From Lachnospiraceae bacterium (GTDB lineage: Bacteria > Bacillota > Clostridia > Lachnospirales > Lachnospiraceae), in assembly GCA_017476665.1 (NCBI GenBank), contig JAFUZJ010000053.1, forward strand, positions 1 to 64,000: DNA of 64,000 bases. The letters run 5' to 3'. A program made the translations under genes and the position numbers. This document shows positions 52,051 to 61,018 of the stretch, piece by piece. The notes under the pieces are model-generated. The model worked only from the letters and a program-made list of their open reading frames with translations. It was not told where the DNA came from and did not search any database. Positions within the stretch are counted from its first letter, which is position 1; every line of letters starts with the position of its first letter.

Positions 52051-54402
52051 TCAATCCACCTTATCCAGCCACACAAGCCCCGGATAGGTATGTTCCGCAA
52101 CCGTTCCCACGGCCGACGCGAACTTCGCCGCCTCGCGGATATTGTAGTCCGTCTCCTTTATGAAATAGCTGTAGAAACCGCCCAGGATCAGCGACTGTGC
52201 ATACTCCTCCCAGGAAGAAAATGCCTCCTTGCACCAATCAAACGCAAATACATACGTCTCAAACAATTCTGTATTGGTGAGCAGGTCTGCAGCATACATC
52301 ATTCGCGCCATTCCCACCACCTCATTCAGATCCCAAGCAAGCAGCCCTGCCTTCGGAAACAGTTCTATCACTTCACTGACATAACGCACATTCATATCCC
52401 AATAATTTCTCGTCCCTGCATCCAATTCATCCGGTTTGACATCGCTCTTGCCGTCCAAATATCTTATAGCCGCCTCCGCCACACGTGCGATCTGTGTCTG
52501 ACCAAAATGATTTTGCAGGCTCTTCAGATCCGTGATTCCGTATATGTCCGCAAAATATTTTCTGACCGCTTCCTTCTCTTCTTCCTTTTCCAATCTGTAT
52601 GCGCTGACATCAGGATCAAGCTCCTGACGAAAAGGACCGTTCTGCAAAATCGTCCTCATGACGCCCATTCTGGTATATGCCTGTAATTCACTTATCTTCA
52701 CCTGTTGTGCACCGGCACATGCCTGATGAAGCTTCTCAATCTGGTCTGCCAACATTTTACGGGCAGCAGCCATGTCCTTTGCCACATACCCCATACTGTC
52801 CTCGATCATTTGTGGCAGATCAAATTTGGACACGCTCTCCGGCCAGACTTCCATAGCCTGCCTAAAACACTCCACCGCCTTGCCTTCGCAATGGGTATTG
52901 TCAAAAATATATCCCAGCATATAGAACCATCGCGCCCTGTCCTCCGGACTCTTGCAGCGGGCATTTAACGCGCCCAGCTCTCTTCTTGCGTCGTTATAGC
53001 GTGACAGATTATTCAGCGCACTGATCTTGCGAAAATATATTTTATTACTCCTGCGCTCCGGGGGTATCTCCGCAATCTTGTCAAGGATTTTGTCATACTC
53101 ATCGTTTTCATGCCACTGATCTAACAGTTCATAGATTTCGTCATCATCCTTGATCCAATTTTCCTCCTGAGCTACTTCTGCTGCCAAGCCTTCTGTTGTC
53201 AAGCCTTCTGTCGACACGCTTTCTGCCCCTGTATTCTGTGGCATGCCGCCTGCCGTCTCATCCTCCTCCGGCTGCTGCAGCTCTTCATATTCATACTCTC
53301 CGGCATCATTCAGAAAATAAGAGTGCCCCACCGGCTTGTCCAGTATCGTGATCAACTTCGGACAAATCTGACAAATGTACGCCAGATCCTCCACGCAGCA
53401 ATTGTCAGGATCGCTGGTGTACGCCTCGTCCTCCGAACCGTCAAACAAAATCCACCCGCTGTCCGTAGGTCCATGCTCCGGCTTGATCCGGTAGAGATAC
53501 CCTACCCTGCGCGTCTCAAATATTTTCCGAGAGGCAATACAATGTCTTGCCTTCGGCAGCCCGGTCATCATCCTGTCAAAATCCGCATCTGCCTTCTCCA
53601 GATCATCCGCATCCGCAAAGGGCACGATCAATTCACAGATCTCGCCCACCTCGTCATACCCCCAGAACATACTATAAAAGCCATCTCCGAAACCCGTGGA
53701 GAAAAAGGGCATCTGATAATCCGTCCCCGGCACAGTCCACGCCAGAAAATCTCCGCCCTCCCGCTGCCACTCGGGAAGTTTCTCATAGCTTGCGGCATAC
53801 AACGCCTGAAAATAATCGTCATAATGATTGCCATCAGGATTTTCGGCGTGCCACTTGTCGATAAATTGCTGATACGCTTTCAGCACCACCTCATCTGCAA
53901 ACGCCGCCGTCCCGGTATCCACCGGCACCCCCACGAGCTTGCGATGTGCAGCCTTCACCAGCTCATACCGCACCGGCTCTTTGTCCGTAATCTTCAACTG
54001 CGCGGTACAGATCCTGGAACCAAAATAGTTACTCCTATAGATTGATACATTGACCGGATATTCCCCCGGCGCCACGGTATCGGCAAGCACATCCTGCGCC
54101 GCTTCGTCCCGCCACAAATACGCCAACGGGTCACCCACGACCAGCCGCCCTGACGGGCAGGACGCCTTTCCCACAGTGACTACAAAGCGGTTGCCCTCTT
54201 TCACGAACTGCCTGCGGATCTTCGCAGGATCGACCTTGTCCTGACAGATGTATTTCCTGTTGTCCGCGAAGATCTCCTTCAAGCTCCTGGGAATGAAAAC
54301 TGCGCCTCCCGGTTGCTGTTCTTTCTTTTCTGTTCCCTTTTCTGTTTCCTGTTTTGTCTCCTGCGCTTTAGTCTGTTTTTTCAATTTGTCTAATAACCCC
54401 AT
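52051..54402 (-). CDS. Multi-domain DUF4241-DUF2185-TPR-DUF1266 protein
   Basis: 783 residues, apparently a fusion of several predicted immunity domains. After a K/E/Q-rich leader (MGLLDKLKKQTKAQETKQ), a DUF4241-like region (about 45-290) has LVVGDPLAYLW and GEYPVNVSIYR, then FFSTGFGDGFYSMFWGYD. A DUF2185-like region (about 305-375) has VGYLYRIKPEHGPTDSGWILFDGSEDEAYTSDPDNC. A TPR section (about 415-600) precedes a DUF1266-like C-terminus (about 670-760: LLAWDLNEVVGMARMMYAADLLTNTELFETYVFAF, then SSWEEYAQSLILGGFYSYF). GGGAGGG precedes the start. No catalytic residues are evident. The names rest on motif memory. Confidence 0.75.
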   Translation of the reverse strand: MGLLDKLKKQTKAQETKQETEKGTEKKEQQPGGAVFIPRSLKEIFADNRKYICQDKVDPAKIRRQFVKEGNRFVVTVGKASCPSGRLVVGDPLAYLWRDEAAQDVLADTVAPGEYPVNVSIYRSNYFGSRICTAQLKITDKEPVRYELVKAAHRKLVGVPVDTGTAAFADEVVLKAYQQFIDKWHAENPDGNHYDDYFQALYAASYEKLPEWQREGGDFLAWTVPGTDYQMPFFSTGFGDGFYSMFWGYDEVGEICELIVPFADADDLEKADADFDRMMTGLPKARHCIASRKIFETRRVGYLYRIKPEHGPTDSGWILFDGSEDEAYTSDPDNCCVEDLAYICQICPKLITILDKPVGHSYFLNDAGEYEYEELQQPEEDETAGGMPQNTGAESVSTEGLTTEGLAAEVAQEENWIKDDDEIYELLDQWHENDEYDKILDKIAEIPPERRSNKIYFRKISALNNLSRYNDARRELGALNARCKSPEDRARWFYMLGYIFDNTHCEGKAVECFRQAMEVWPESVSKFDLPQMIEDSMGYVAKDMAAARKMLADQIEKLHQACAGAQQVKISELQAYTRMGVMRTILQNGPFRQELDPDVSAYRLEKEEEKEAVRKYFADIYGITDLKSLQNHFGQTQIARVAEAAIRYLDGKSDVKPDELDAGTRNYWDMNVRYVSEVIELFPKAGLLAWDLNEVVGMARMMYAADLLTNTELFETYVFAFDWCKEAFSSWEEYAQSLILGGFYSYFIKETDYNIREAAKFASAVGTVAEHTYPGLVWLDKVD

Positions 54403-54424
54403 GTGTGCCCTCCCTGCGTAACTT

Positions 54425-54931
54425 TTACAAATTTTTCAGCATCTCATAAATTGAAATAAGATCCGAATCCGCCGCCCCTTGCAGCCGTCTTCCGACACGG
54501 TTATACAAAAAGGCGTTTGTTCCTTTGACATTGACACCATATCCCAGATTGGAGCTGATAAATCCGCCGCCTATGTTCTTCCAGATCACAACACTCAAAA
54601 AACCTGTCGCTTTCTTCACTATATCATTGAAAAAATCCTCCGAAACCGGCTGTTGTTGAAAATGCTTCGCCAGACTGATCAGAAGATTGTCCAGCGTCGG
54701 GATTACCCCCTCGTCAAAGTCAATCGTGACATGGGCAATCTGCTGAATCAGGCCAATAAAATCAATGGCGTATCCCAACATCATAAATTCACCGTTTAAA
54801 AACGATTTATCGCCTTCAGAAATCTTTTGTGCCTGCTCGTCGTAGAAAGCAACCAAATCTTCTACTGTTTTGGAGTAGTCAATTTTACATTCCTCCACAT
54901 CACTGACTTTGATTTCAAAATTTTCTCCCAT
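54425..54931 (-). CDS. Hypothetical protein
   Basis: 168 residues from the ATG at 54931, chosen for GGAGGT 7 nt upstream. Mostly helical first half (YSKTVEDLVAFYDEQAQKISEGDKSFLNGEFMMLGYAIDFIGLIQQIAHVTIDFDEG) and a C-terminal stretch GYGVNVKGTNAFLYNRVGRRLQGAADSDLISIYEMLKNL. Soluble, acidic, no signal peptide. No family recognised. It lies 22 bp upstream of the 783-residue protein and probably shares its transcript. Confidence 0.6.
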   Translation of the reverse strand: MGENFEIKVSDVEECKIDYSKTVEDLVAFYDEQAQKISEGDKSFLNGEFMMLGYAIDFIGLIQQIAHVTIDFDEGVIPTLDNLLISLAKHFQQQPVSEDFFNDIVKKATGFLSVVIWKNIGGGFISSNLGYGVNVKGTNAFLYNRVGRRLQGAADSDLISIYEMLKNL

Positions 54932-54959
54932 TTGAGTTACCTCCATAATTCTTACATTA

Positions 54960-56074
54960 TTACGTCAACGCCAACTGCTTTCTATGCAACAGAAAATCCA
55001 CAATGTTCATATGCACTATCCCGTTATGGCTTAAGTCGATGCGATCCAACGACAGCACGTATTTCGGCGATGCGTCCGTGATAGGGGAGAACGCTCCGAA
55101 TTCACGGTCGATGGTGCTTTGTGACGCTAACAGGTACGCCACCTGGATAAAGCATTTTTTCCCGTCTTTGATTGCCACGAAATCCACCTCCGACTTATAG
55201 GTTTTTCCCGTGAACACAGTGAAACCCTGCACCAGGAGCTCATTGTAGATCATGTTCTCCAGAAAAAAGGTGTCCTCGTAGTTGATGGTGTTAGTATTGA
55301 TCGTGCGCAGCCCCATATCCGTGGCGTAATATTTCTCCCTGTTTCCCAGAGATGCCTTGCCAACCAGATTATACCGGGTCACTCCATGCAGCAGGTATGC
55401 CTTCTTCATTTTGTCAAGGTAATTGTAGATCGTCCTCGAAGAAATCTCTTTTCCTGCATTTTGACTGTAGTATTCCGCAATATTGTCGGCAGAAAATTCT
55501 TTTCCCGAATTGGCAAGGATATAGAGCGAAATGTCCTTAAACACTTTCTTGTCAATCCTGGTATTTTTCTTGATAATATCGCGGTTGATAATGCCTTCAT
55601 ACAAATTGGAAATATATCGTTTGACAGATGCCTCGTCAGAAAAATCAAATCGCAGCGGAAACCCGCCCCATTTCAGATAATCGTAGATCAAATCCTCGGA
55701 AAATGGTCTGTTGTTCAATTCGTAAAATTCTTTCATCTCACAAAAGGAAAAAGGTAAAATCTCAAATTCCACTGTCCGTCCGGTCAAAAGCGTCGCAAGC
55801 TCACTCGACAGCAAAGTGGAATTGCTTTGTCCCGAATCCGACCCTTGATGTCTTCGTTCAGATCATCTGCTGTCTCAATGTAATCGTAGTCCATATCCTC
55901 CAGATTCAGATAGATCACATGATCTTCTCTCACGCTGTTTTCCACCAGTTCATCTCTAATTGTTTCCAACAAAATAGACTTACCGGCACGGCGCACACCG
56001 GTGATCATCTTGATCAGATCCACCTCATAATAAGGCCTGATCTGCTGTAAATAAGTTTCTCTTTTTAATCTCAT
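54960..56074 (-). pseudogene. AAA+ ATPase with DUF4143, copy 3, broken by an internal deletion
   Basis: Two adjoining frames. The N-terminal piece (55784-56074) has Walker A (MITGVRRAGKSILLETIRDEL) and ends after KGRIRDK in unrelated residues. The C-terminal piece, in another frame, resumes at SNSTLLSSELATLLTGRTVEFEILPFSF and runs through DUF4143 (KSEVDFVAIKDGKKCFIQVAYLL) to 54960. The stretch that should carry Walker B (the FxDEIQ region), about 35-45 residues, is missing at the junction near 55818-55832. The loss of both frame and Walker B makes it a non-functional remnant. GGAGGTGG precedes the start at 56074. Confidence 0.85.
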
Positions 56075-56140
56075 GATGCCACCTCCACATTTCATAAATT
56101 AACATATTTTTTGTGTTTGTGCAACATGACCTTTCGCATT

Positions 56141-56842
56141 TTAAAAATTATGCCATTCCATCGGTCTCAGATCCGGTGTGAAATTCTCATAGTCGCTGCA
56201 GAAAAATTCATAGTCTCCATCCCAGTCATCCGAAAACTGCACTTCCATGCACGCCCCCTCAAAGCACATCCCCTCACTGCGAATGGCAGCAAACAGCTTT
56301 TCCAGGTCAAACATCGGCAAATGTGCCTTGAAAAAAGCGGTCATATCCACATTCAGATCAGCCATGCTTTGACTCTTGTTTTTATCATGTATGGCGTAGA
56401 CCAGATCACTGATTTCATGATAGAATGCATCTGTCCACTCGCCATCATATACAGACGCATCTGCTTCATCGTACCCCTCGGTCAGAACATTCCCCCGTTC
56501 CCAGAACGGATACTCCGTGTCCACCAGATTTTCCATCAGCATGTACAAAAAATAGTTTTTGAGCTGCTCATGATGTGCTATGACTGTTTGCTCCAGACCG
56601 TTGTAGTAGTCTGTCAGAATCGCTGCCGCCGCATCCCCGCCAAATTCTTTTCCCGCAAACAAACTCCGCAGCGGTTGGAGCCAATGGTAATCAAACGCTT
56701 TCTCGCCCTGCAGATCTTCCAACTCCAAATTGATCTCGATCGCTCCCACACCGAACTCTTTGTTTTCATATACGCCGATCACGCCCCAGTCAAAAGTACC
56801 TTTTGCCTCAAATCTTCCGCCCCTGTACCTTACTTCGATCAT
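56141..56842 (-). CDS. Hypothetical protein, acidic
   Basis: 233 residues, soluble, strongly acidic and aromatic-rich. A beta-rich start (RYRGGRFEAKGTFDWGVIGVYENKEFGVGAIEINLELEDLQ) is followed by a helical middle with FLYMLMENLVDTEYPFWERG, and the end is FSDDWDGDYEFFCSDYENFTPDL. No family recognised, no catalytic motif. Low isoelectric character and small size fit the predicted-immunity look of the neighbours. GGAGGG precedes the start. It lies between the Sel1 protein and the broken ATPase. Confidence 0.6.
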   Translation of the reverse strand: MIEVRYRGGRFEAKGTFDWGVIGVYENKEFGVGAIEINLELEDLQGEKAFDYHWLQPLRSLFAGKEFGGDAAAAILTDYYNGLEQTVIAHHEQLKNYFLYMLMENLVDTEYPFWERGNVLTEGYDEADASVYDGEWTDAFYHEISDLVYAIHDKNKSQSMADLNVDMTAFFKAHLPMFDLEKLFAAIRSEGMCFEGACMEVQFSDDWDGDYEFFCSDYENFTPDLRPMEWHNF

Positions 56843-56869
56843 GGCAGCCCTCCATCACTTGCAATTCAC

Positions 56870-58117
56870 TTATACGCGGGTCCACTTGCCGAACAGAGGC
56901 TTCTTATATTTTGCAAGCTCCGCCTTCGCCTCCGGAAGATTGTCCGCATCTTTTAAAAACCGGACTCCCTTTCCGATATCTTCCGCAACGCCCAGACCCT
57001 GTGCATAAATGACACCTAACATATAATTGGCTTCCGCATCGCGGTTTGTTTCCTGTTCAAAGCATTCGCGAGCCTTGCCATAGTCCTGCGGGGTTCCCCA
57101 TCCACGGAAATAACATTTTCCCAGCCAGCCGATCCGATTGGTGTTTTTATGTTCCTCTGCAGCTTTCAGCAAGGGAAATGCTTTTTCTCCATCCCGCTGT
57201 CTGTTGCCCAGGCCATCGCAATAAATATAGCCAAGCTGGGATTTTGCCCTATATTTAAAGCTCGTGTCCTCCACCTGTTGTACCGCTTTTTCATACCACT
57301 CCACAGCACGATCGATATCCTTGGAGACCTCCTTGCCATTCAGATACGCATAGCCCATGATCGCGCAGCACTCAAACTGCCCTCCCAGTGCCGCCTGCTC
57401 ATACCAGTGATATGCTTCCTTCATGTTTCCGGCATTTTCCACAATATTGCCATAGCCCCACTGTGCGTCGGGATGACCATGCTCCGCCGCATACTGAATA
57501 ACCTTCGGTACCCGTTCCGGCTGCGGTTCAACCCAACCATCGTTGCCTGTTTTATAAAAATTACACAAATTTCTGTATGCACTTAAATATCCGCCTGCCA
57601 TGGATTTCAGAAACCAATCCTCGCATTTCCACACATTTTCATGCAGATAGGTTGCAAAAGCCCTCTCGTCAGGAAAGTTTGCCACTGTCACCCCGTCAAT
57701 CTCCGGAAAATCCATCCAGAAATAGACATTCCCTATCGTATACTGACAATAGGGCTCCCCGGCCTCAGCCTTCTGCAGTATGATCCGAAAAGCTTCCTGA
57801 AAATTCACTTCCGGCATCGTTTTCCACAGCTCCTTCGTGAGACACCGCTTTGCCACCAACGTCCCCAGGGCACTCCCCTGCTCCAATGACTTGCGCATAG
57901 CCGCCACCATGGCGCTGTAATTTTCTTCAAAGTTATGACCGGTCCACATAAACTCATGACCGCCATAGCATCTGCCCAAAAGACAGCTGGCATCGCCGTC
58001 TCCTTCCTCCGACGCTTTTTTCAGTATCTCCATCGCTTCCGCGCCTTTCCCTGCGCGGAGATCATAGTACAGATACTGAAGTGCTGTCTCTGCTGCGTCG
58101 CTGAAAAATCTACCCAT
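56870..58117 (-). CDS. Sel1-repeat protein
   Basis: 415 residues of Sel1-like repeats (TPR relatives, 36-40 residues each, with the AxxxLGxxYxxGxGV pattern). Clear units: GHPDAQWGYGNIVENAGNMKEAYHWYEQAALGG, CCAIMGYAYLNGKEVSKDIDRAVEWYEKAVQQ, RIGWLGKCYFRGWGTPQDYGKARECFEQETN and EANYMLGVIYAQGLGVAEDIGKGVRFLKDA. No signal peptide, so cytoplasmic. GGGAGG precedes the start. A scaffold for protein interactions; its partner is unknown. It follows the membrane protein at 58132 by 14 bp. Confidence 0.85.
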   Translation of the reverse strand: MGRFFSDAAETALQYLYYDLRAGKGAEAMEILKKASEEGDGDASCLLGRCYGGHEFMWTGHNFEENYSAMVAAMRKSLEQGSALGTLVAKRCLTKELWKTMPEVNFQEAFRIILQKAEAGEPYCQYTIGNVYFWMDFPEIDGVTVANFPDERAFATYLHENVWKCEDWFLKSMAGGYLSAYRNLCNFYKTGNDGWVEPQPERVPKVIQYAAEHGHPDAQWGYGNIVENAGNMKEAYHWYEQAALGGQFECCAIMGYAYLNGKEVSKDIDRAVEWYEKAVQQVEDTSFKYRAKSQLGYIYCDGLGNRQRDGEKAFPLLKAAEEHKNTNRIGWLGKCYFRGWGTPQDYGKARECFEQETNRDAEANYMLGVIYAQGLGVAEDIGKGVRFLKDADNLPEAKAELAKYKKPLFGKWTRV

Positions 58118-58131
58118 AATATTTTCCTCCC

Positions 58132-58821
58132 TTATAAATACTGTTTTTCATTTGCCATTTTCTCTAATATCCTGCGCTGGTCGCCGGTCTGAAATAGAAT
58201 ATCCACCGCCTTGATCAACTGCTCATGCGTGATCAGATCCTGCGGGCGCGGTGTAAAGTTTCCGTAGGGGGTATAAAAAGAAATACGCGTCTCAGATTTG
58301 TCCACATTCGAATTGATCAGCTGATAGTACTCCCGCGCTGCGGCCTGGTTGTCCTGCGTAAACCAGACCTCCGCAACAAATTGTCCTTGGTAGCCATAGA
58401 ATTGAAAGAAACCATCCTTGGTGTTCAGGATCAGATGTTGTTCTCCGCCGTTATCAATGGCGGTAATGATATTTTTTACTTCCGTTGAAGAAGGGTTTTC
58501 CTTAGTCATACCCGATGCGGTTTCCATATTGATCACCGCGCCTGGCACATCGCCTTTTTTGATTTTAACCGTATAAAAGGTACCGATCACGCCCGCAAGC
58601 AGTCCCACCCCCATCAGCACATAGAAGATTCCCGTCCACAGCATGCCTGTGCTCCCATCCGCTTCCGTAAAATACCCTTTGACCAAGCAGCATCCCATAA
58701 AAAGGAAAAAGCAGCTTACAGGAAAGCCCATGCCCCAGAACATGCCCCAGCTTCGACGTTTCTGTGGCACCAGCCCCCACAAAAGCTGCATCCTGTCCTC
58801 TGTGAATATTTCGTTTGCCAT
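58132..58821 (-). CDS. Two-helix membrane protein, first gene of the island
   Basis: 229 residues. Two membrane helices near the N-terminus (about 25-50 and 60-85: FPVSCFFLFMGCCLVKGYF and GIFYVLMGVGLLAGVIGTFYTV) are followed by a cytoplasmic domain of about 140 residues (VKNIITAIDNGGEQHLILNTKDGFFQFYGYQGQFVAEVWFTQDNQAA). No family recognised. The start follows GGGGGA. Its promoter region (58855-58918) carries a LytTR-type direct repeat identical in layout to that of the regulator operon, so it is the best candidate target of that system. Confidence 0.65.
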   Translation of the reverse strand: MANEIFTEDRMQLLWGLVPQKRRSWGMFWGMGFPVSCFFLFMGCCLVKGYFTEADGSTGMLWTGIFYVLMGVGLLAGVIGTFYTVKIKKGDVPGAVINMETASGMTKENPSSTEVKNIITAIDNGGEQHLILNTKDGFFQFYGYQGQFVAEVWFTQDNQAAAREYYQLINSNVDKSETRISFYTPYGNFTPRPQDLITHEQLIKAVDILFQTGDQRRILEKMANEKQYL

Positions 58822-58854
58822 TTCACATTCCCCCTAAAAAACTACTTTCATAGA

Positions 58855-58918
58855 AGTATACCAGAAACAGATTTAGTATACATTTTTTTAACTGAATCGC
58901 ATGATTTTTTTACTGAAT
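58855..58918 (-). promoter_or_regulatory. LytTR-type direct repeat and promoter of the 58.8 kb gene
   Basis: ATTCAGT at 58912-58918 and 58891-58897 (minus strand) are 21 bp apart, each followed by an A-rich run. A TATACT -10 box (58855-58860) begins 37 bp after the start of the second repeat. No good -35 is present, as expected of an activator-dependent promoter. It overlaps the end of the kinase gene. Confidence 0.7.
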
Positions 58919-61018
58919 TTCAGACAGGATATTTTGATCGATCTCCTCAGTCCAATCCACAACAGAATCTCCCTCTTTGCGCAGCGCAGGGTAACCTTTG
59001 TCAAAGGAGAACGTCCATGCCAGTCTGCCCGAAGCATCCTCCATGGCGATCTCCGTCACAAAATAACGATCCTCCAGCCATTTCAGTCCTGTTTTCTCAT
59101 AGGTATAGTATTCCTCATGGCTGTCAGAGAAGTATAAGCATCCTCCCTCTGGTGTATCCAGAGAAAATTCTCCCAAATAGGCATCATCAATGACATATAC
59201 ATAGGTCGCTGAAAGCCGCCCTGCTGAATCATATTGATATACATACAGCCCGCCGTCGCCCTCCTGTGCATCAATATTCAGCATATATGCCGGAGAGTCC
59301 TCCGCCGTGTTGTAAAAATAAAATTGATACCTGTTTTCCGACTGTCGCGGACGCAGTGGCTGCGTGAGCGCCTCGTCATAGAAATTTTCCCGATACTTAT
59401 CTGCCAGACGTTCTTTGATCAGGCGCGGCGTATTGTCATCGATCTCCTTGACACGCCCTTTGTCATCGAAATACGCCTGATAGATCAACTGTGCCACGTT
59501 ATCCTGTATGGAATATCCTCTGGTTTTGCGCCCCTGCGCATCATAGTCGTAAATAAATTGGTGTTCTTCACCATAATAGTCTGTCTCCGTGATATGGGCA
59601 CGCCTGAGCTCTGCGTCCCAATCACACGTCATGTCCTCATTTTTCTGCGCGGCAAGCACCTCCTGCGGTATGCCGTCCGCATTGCCTGTGTTGTCCGCCT
59701 GCGGCTCATAATCTATTTCTTCATACAACTGGGGCTCCAGATCGGCCCCGTATTGCTTGTAGGACCGGTAAGACACTGCCTGCCCGGTTTCATTATAAGT
59801 CCAATATTCCTGTAAACGTCTGCGATATCCATCAAAGTTCCAATATTCTTTTCCCAGCTTCACCAGAACTCCCCTGTCCGTACTGCTGTCGTTCCAGCGA
59901 GGGATGTAAGTATCGCGGGCAATATGATTTCCCTGTGCATCATAGGTTTCATATTGAATCTTTGCCAGTGCTACGGATGTCGGGAAAAAACTGCACGGAT
60001 GCCAGAAGCTTTCATCCGGCCGCTCAAGCTCCTGTTCCCCTTCCGGTGCTTCGCCCACATCATACAGGGTAAAAGGTCTGGATACGGACACCTGTGTCCC
60101 AGCCTGCATATCACTCGCCTGCGCATCGTTCGCAGGTATATCGCTCACCTCTGCAATATATGTTTCGTCCTGCGGTAAATCCTGAGACAATCCCTGATCT
60201 TTCGACGGTACAATAACGAAAATAAGCAGGCTCATAGCCACCGCAATACCTGCTATGCCTGCATACATTCCAAATCCTATCAATCTCTCCGTCTTCTCAA
60301 GTGAATATTCTTCACCTATATCCTGCCGCACTGACTCCCCGGCAGACTCTGTTTCCTCCGGCGGTTTCAGATACAGCATGAAGAACACTTCATTGTCCCC
60401 GTCCGTCTCCTGGTTGCCGTAGGCGATATCCGCCCTGCCGTCCGCGCAGATCTCCCGGGCATGTGCGAGTCCCAATCCTCTGCCCATACCCTTGCTGGTA
60501 TGTCCTGCACGAAACCAGCTATGCATGGTCTCATAGGGTACATAAGGAAAACGATTGGCCACGGTGATCCGGTACTGTCCGTCCTCCCTATCCACCAGGA
60601 TGCGTATGTTCCGCTCATCCCCCGGCCTGGACAATTCCGCATCAATGGCATTGTCCAGCAGACCGCCTACTATGGCGATCAAGTCATGCTGTGGAAGCGC
60701 ATAGGCCTCAAGCCTTGCAGATATATGGCTCTCCACACGGATTCCCTGAGCCTCAGCCTCCTTACATTTCTGATAAAGCAGTCCCGCAAGCAACGGATCC
60801 CCGCACAATAAGAGTACATTGTAACGCTGATCTCGGTTTAACTCCTCCAGATACTGCGATGCCTCCCCGGAAGAAAGCGTTTTCGCCGCGCTTAGTTGAT
60901 TTCCCAATTCGTGCTGACGCATGCGCACTTCCCGCACCAACTGCTCATATTGTTCCTTTGCCTCCTGCGTCAATCTGTCGGATTGCGGATTGGCATCTGC
61001 CTGTCGCTGTTTACTCAT
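58910..61018 (-). CDS. GHKL histidine kinase with kinase-first topology and outer YD-like domain
   Basis: 702 residues from the ATG at 61018, which overlaps the regulator stop (ATGAGTAA). Kinase region first: a His motif (EVRMRQHELGNQLSAAKTL, His36), N box (LLDNAIDAE, 122-128) and G box (SKGMGRGLGLAHAREIC, 176-188), an AgrC/GHKL-type ATPase. One membrane helix follows (about 246-270), then about 430 outer residues. The outer part has repeated Tyr/Asp/Gly segments resembling YD repeats: YETYDAQGNHI, YNETGQAV, YDYDAQGRKTRGYS, YQYDSAGRLSATYVY. Most kinases of this family have their membrane part first. It forms a pair with the LytTR regulator. Confidence 0.85.
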   Translation of the reverse strand: MSKQRQADANPQSDRLTQEAKEQYEQLVREVRMRQHELGNQLSAAKTLSSGEASQYLEELNRDQRYNVLLLCGDPLLAGLLYQKCKEAEAQGIRVESHISARLEAYALPQHDLIAIVGGLLDNAIDAELSRPGDERNIRILVDREDGQYRITVANRFPYVPYETMHSWFRAGHTSKGMGRGLGLAHAREICADGRADIAYGNQETDGDNEVFFMLYLKPPEETESAGESVRQDIGEEYSLEKTERLIGFGMYAGIAGIAVAMSLLIFVIVPSKDQGLSQDLPQDETYIAEVSDIPANDAQASDMQAGTQVSVSRPFTLYDVGEAPEGEQELERPDESFWHPCSFFPTSVALAKIQYETYDAQGNHIARDTYIPRWNDSSTDRGVLVKLGKEYWNFDGYRRRLQEYWTYNETGQAVSYRSYKQYGADLEPQLYEEIDYEPQADNTGNADGIPQEVLAAQKNEDMTCDWDAELRRAHITETDYYGEEHQFIYDYDAQGRKTRGYSIQDNVAQLIYQAYFDDKGRVKEIDDNTPRLIKERLADKYRENFYDEALTQPLRPRQSENRYQFYFYNTAEDSPAYMLNIDAQEGDGGLYVYQYDSAGRLSATYVYVIDDAYLGEFSLDTPEGGCLYFSDSHEEYYTYEKTGLKWLEDRYFVTEIAMEDASGRLAWTFSFDKGYPALRKEGDSVVDWTEEIDQNILSEIQ

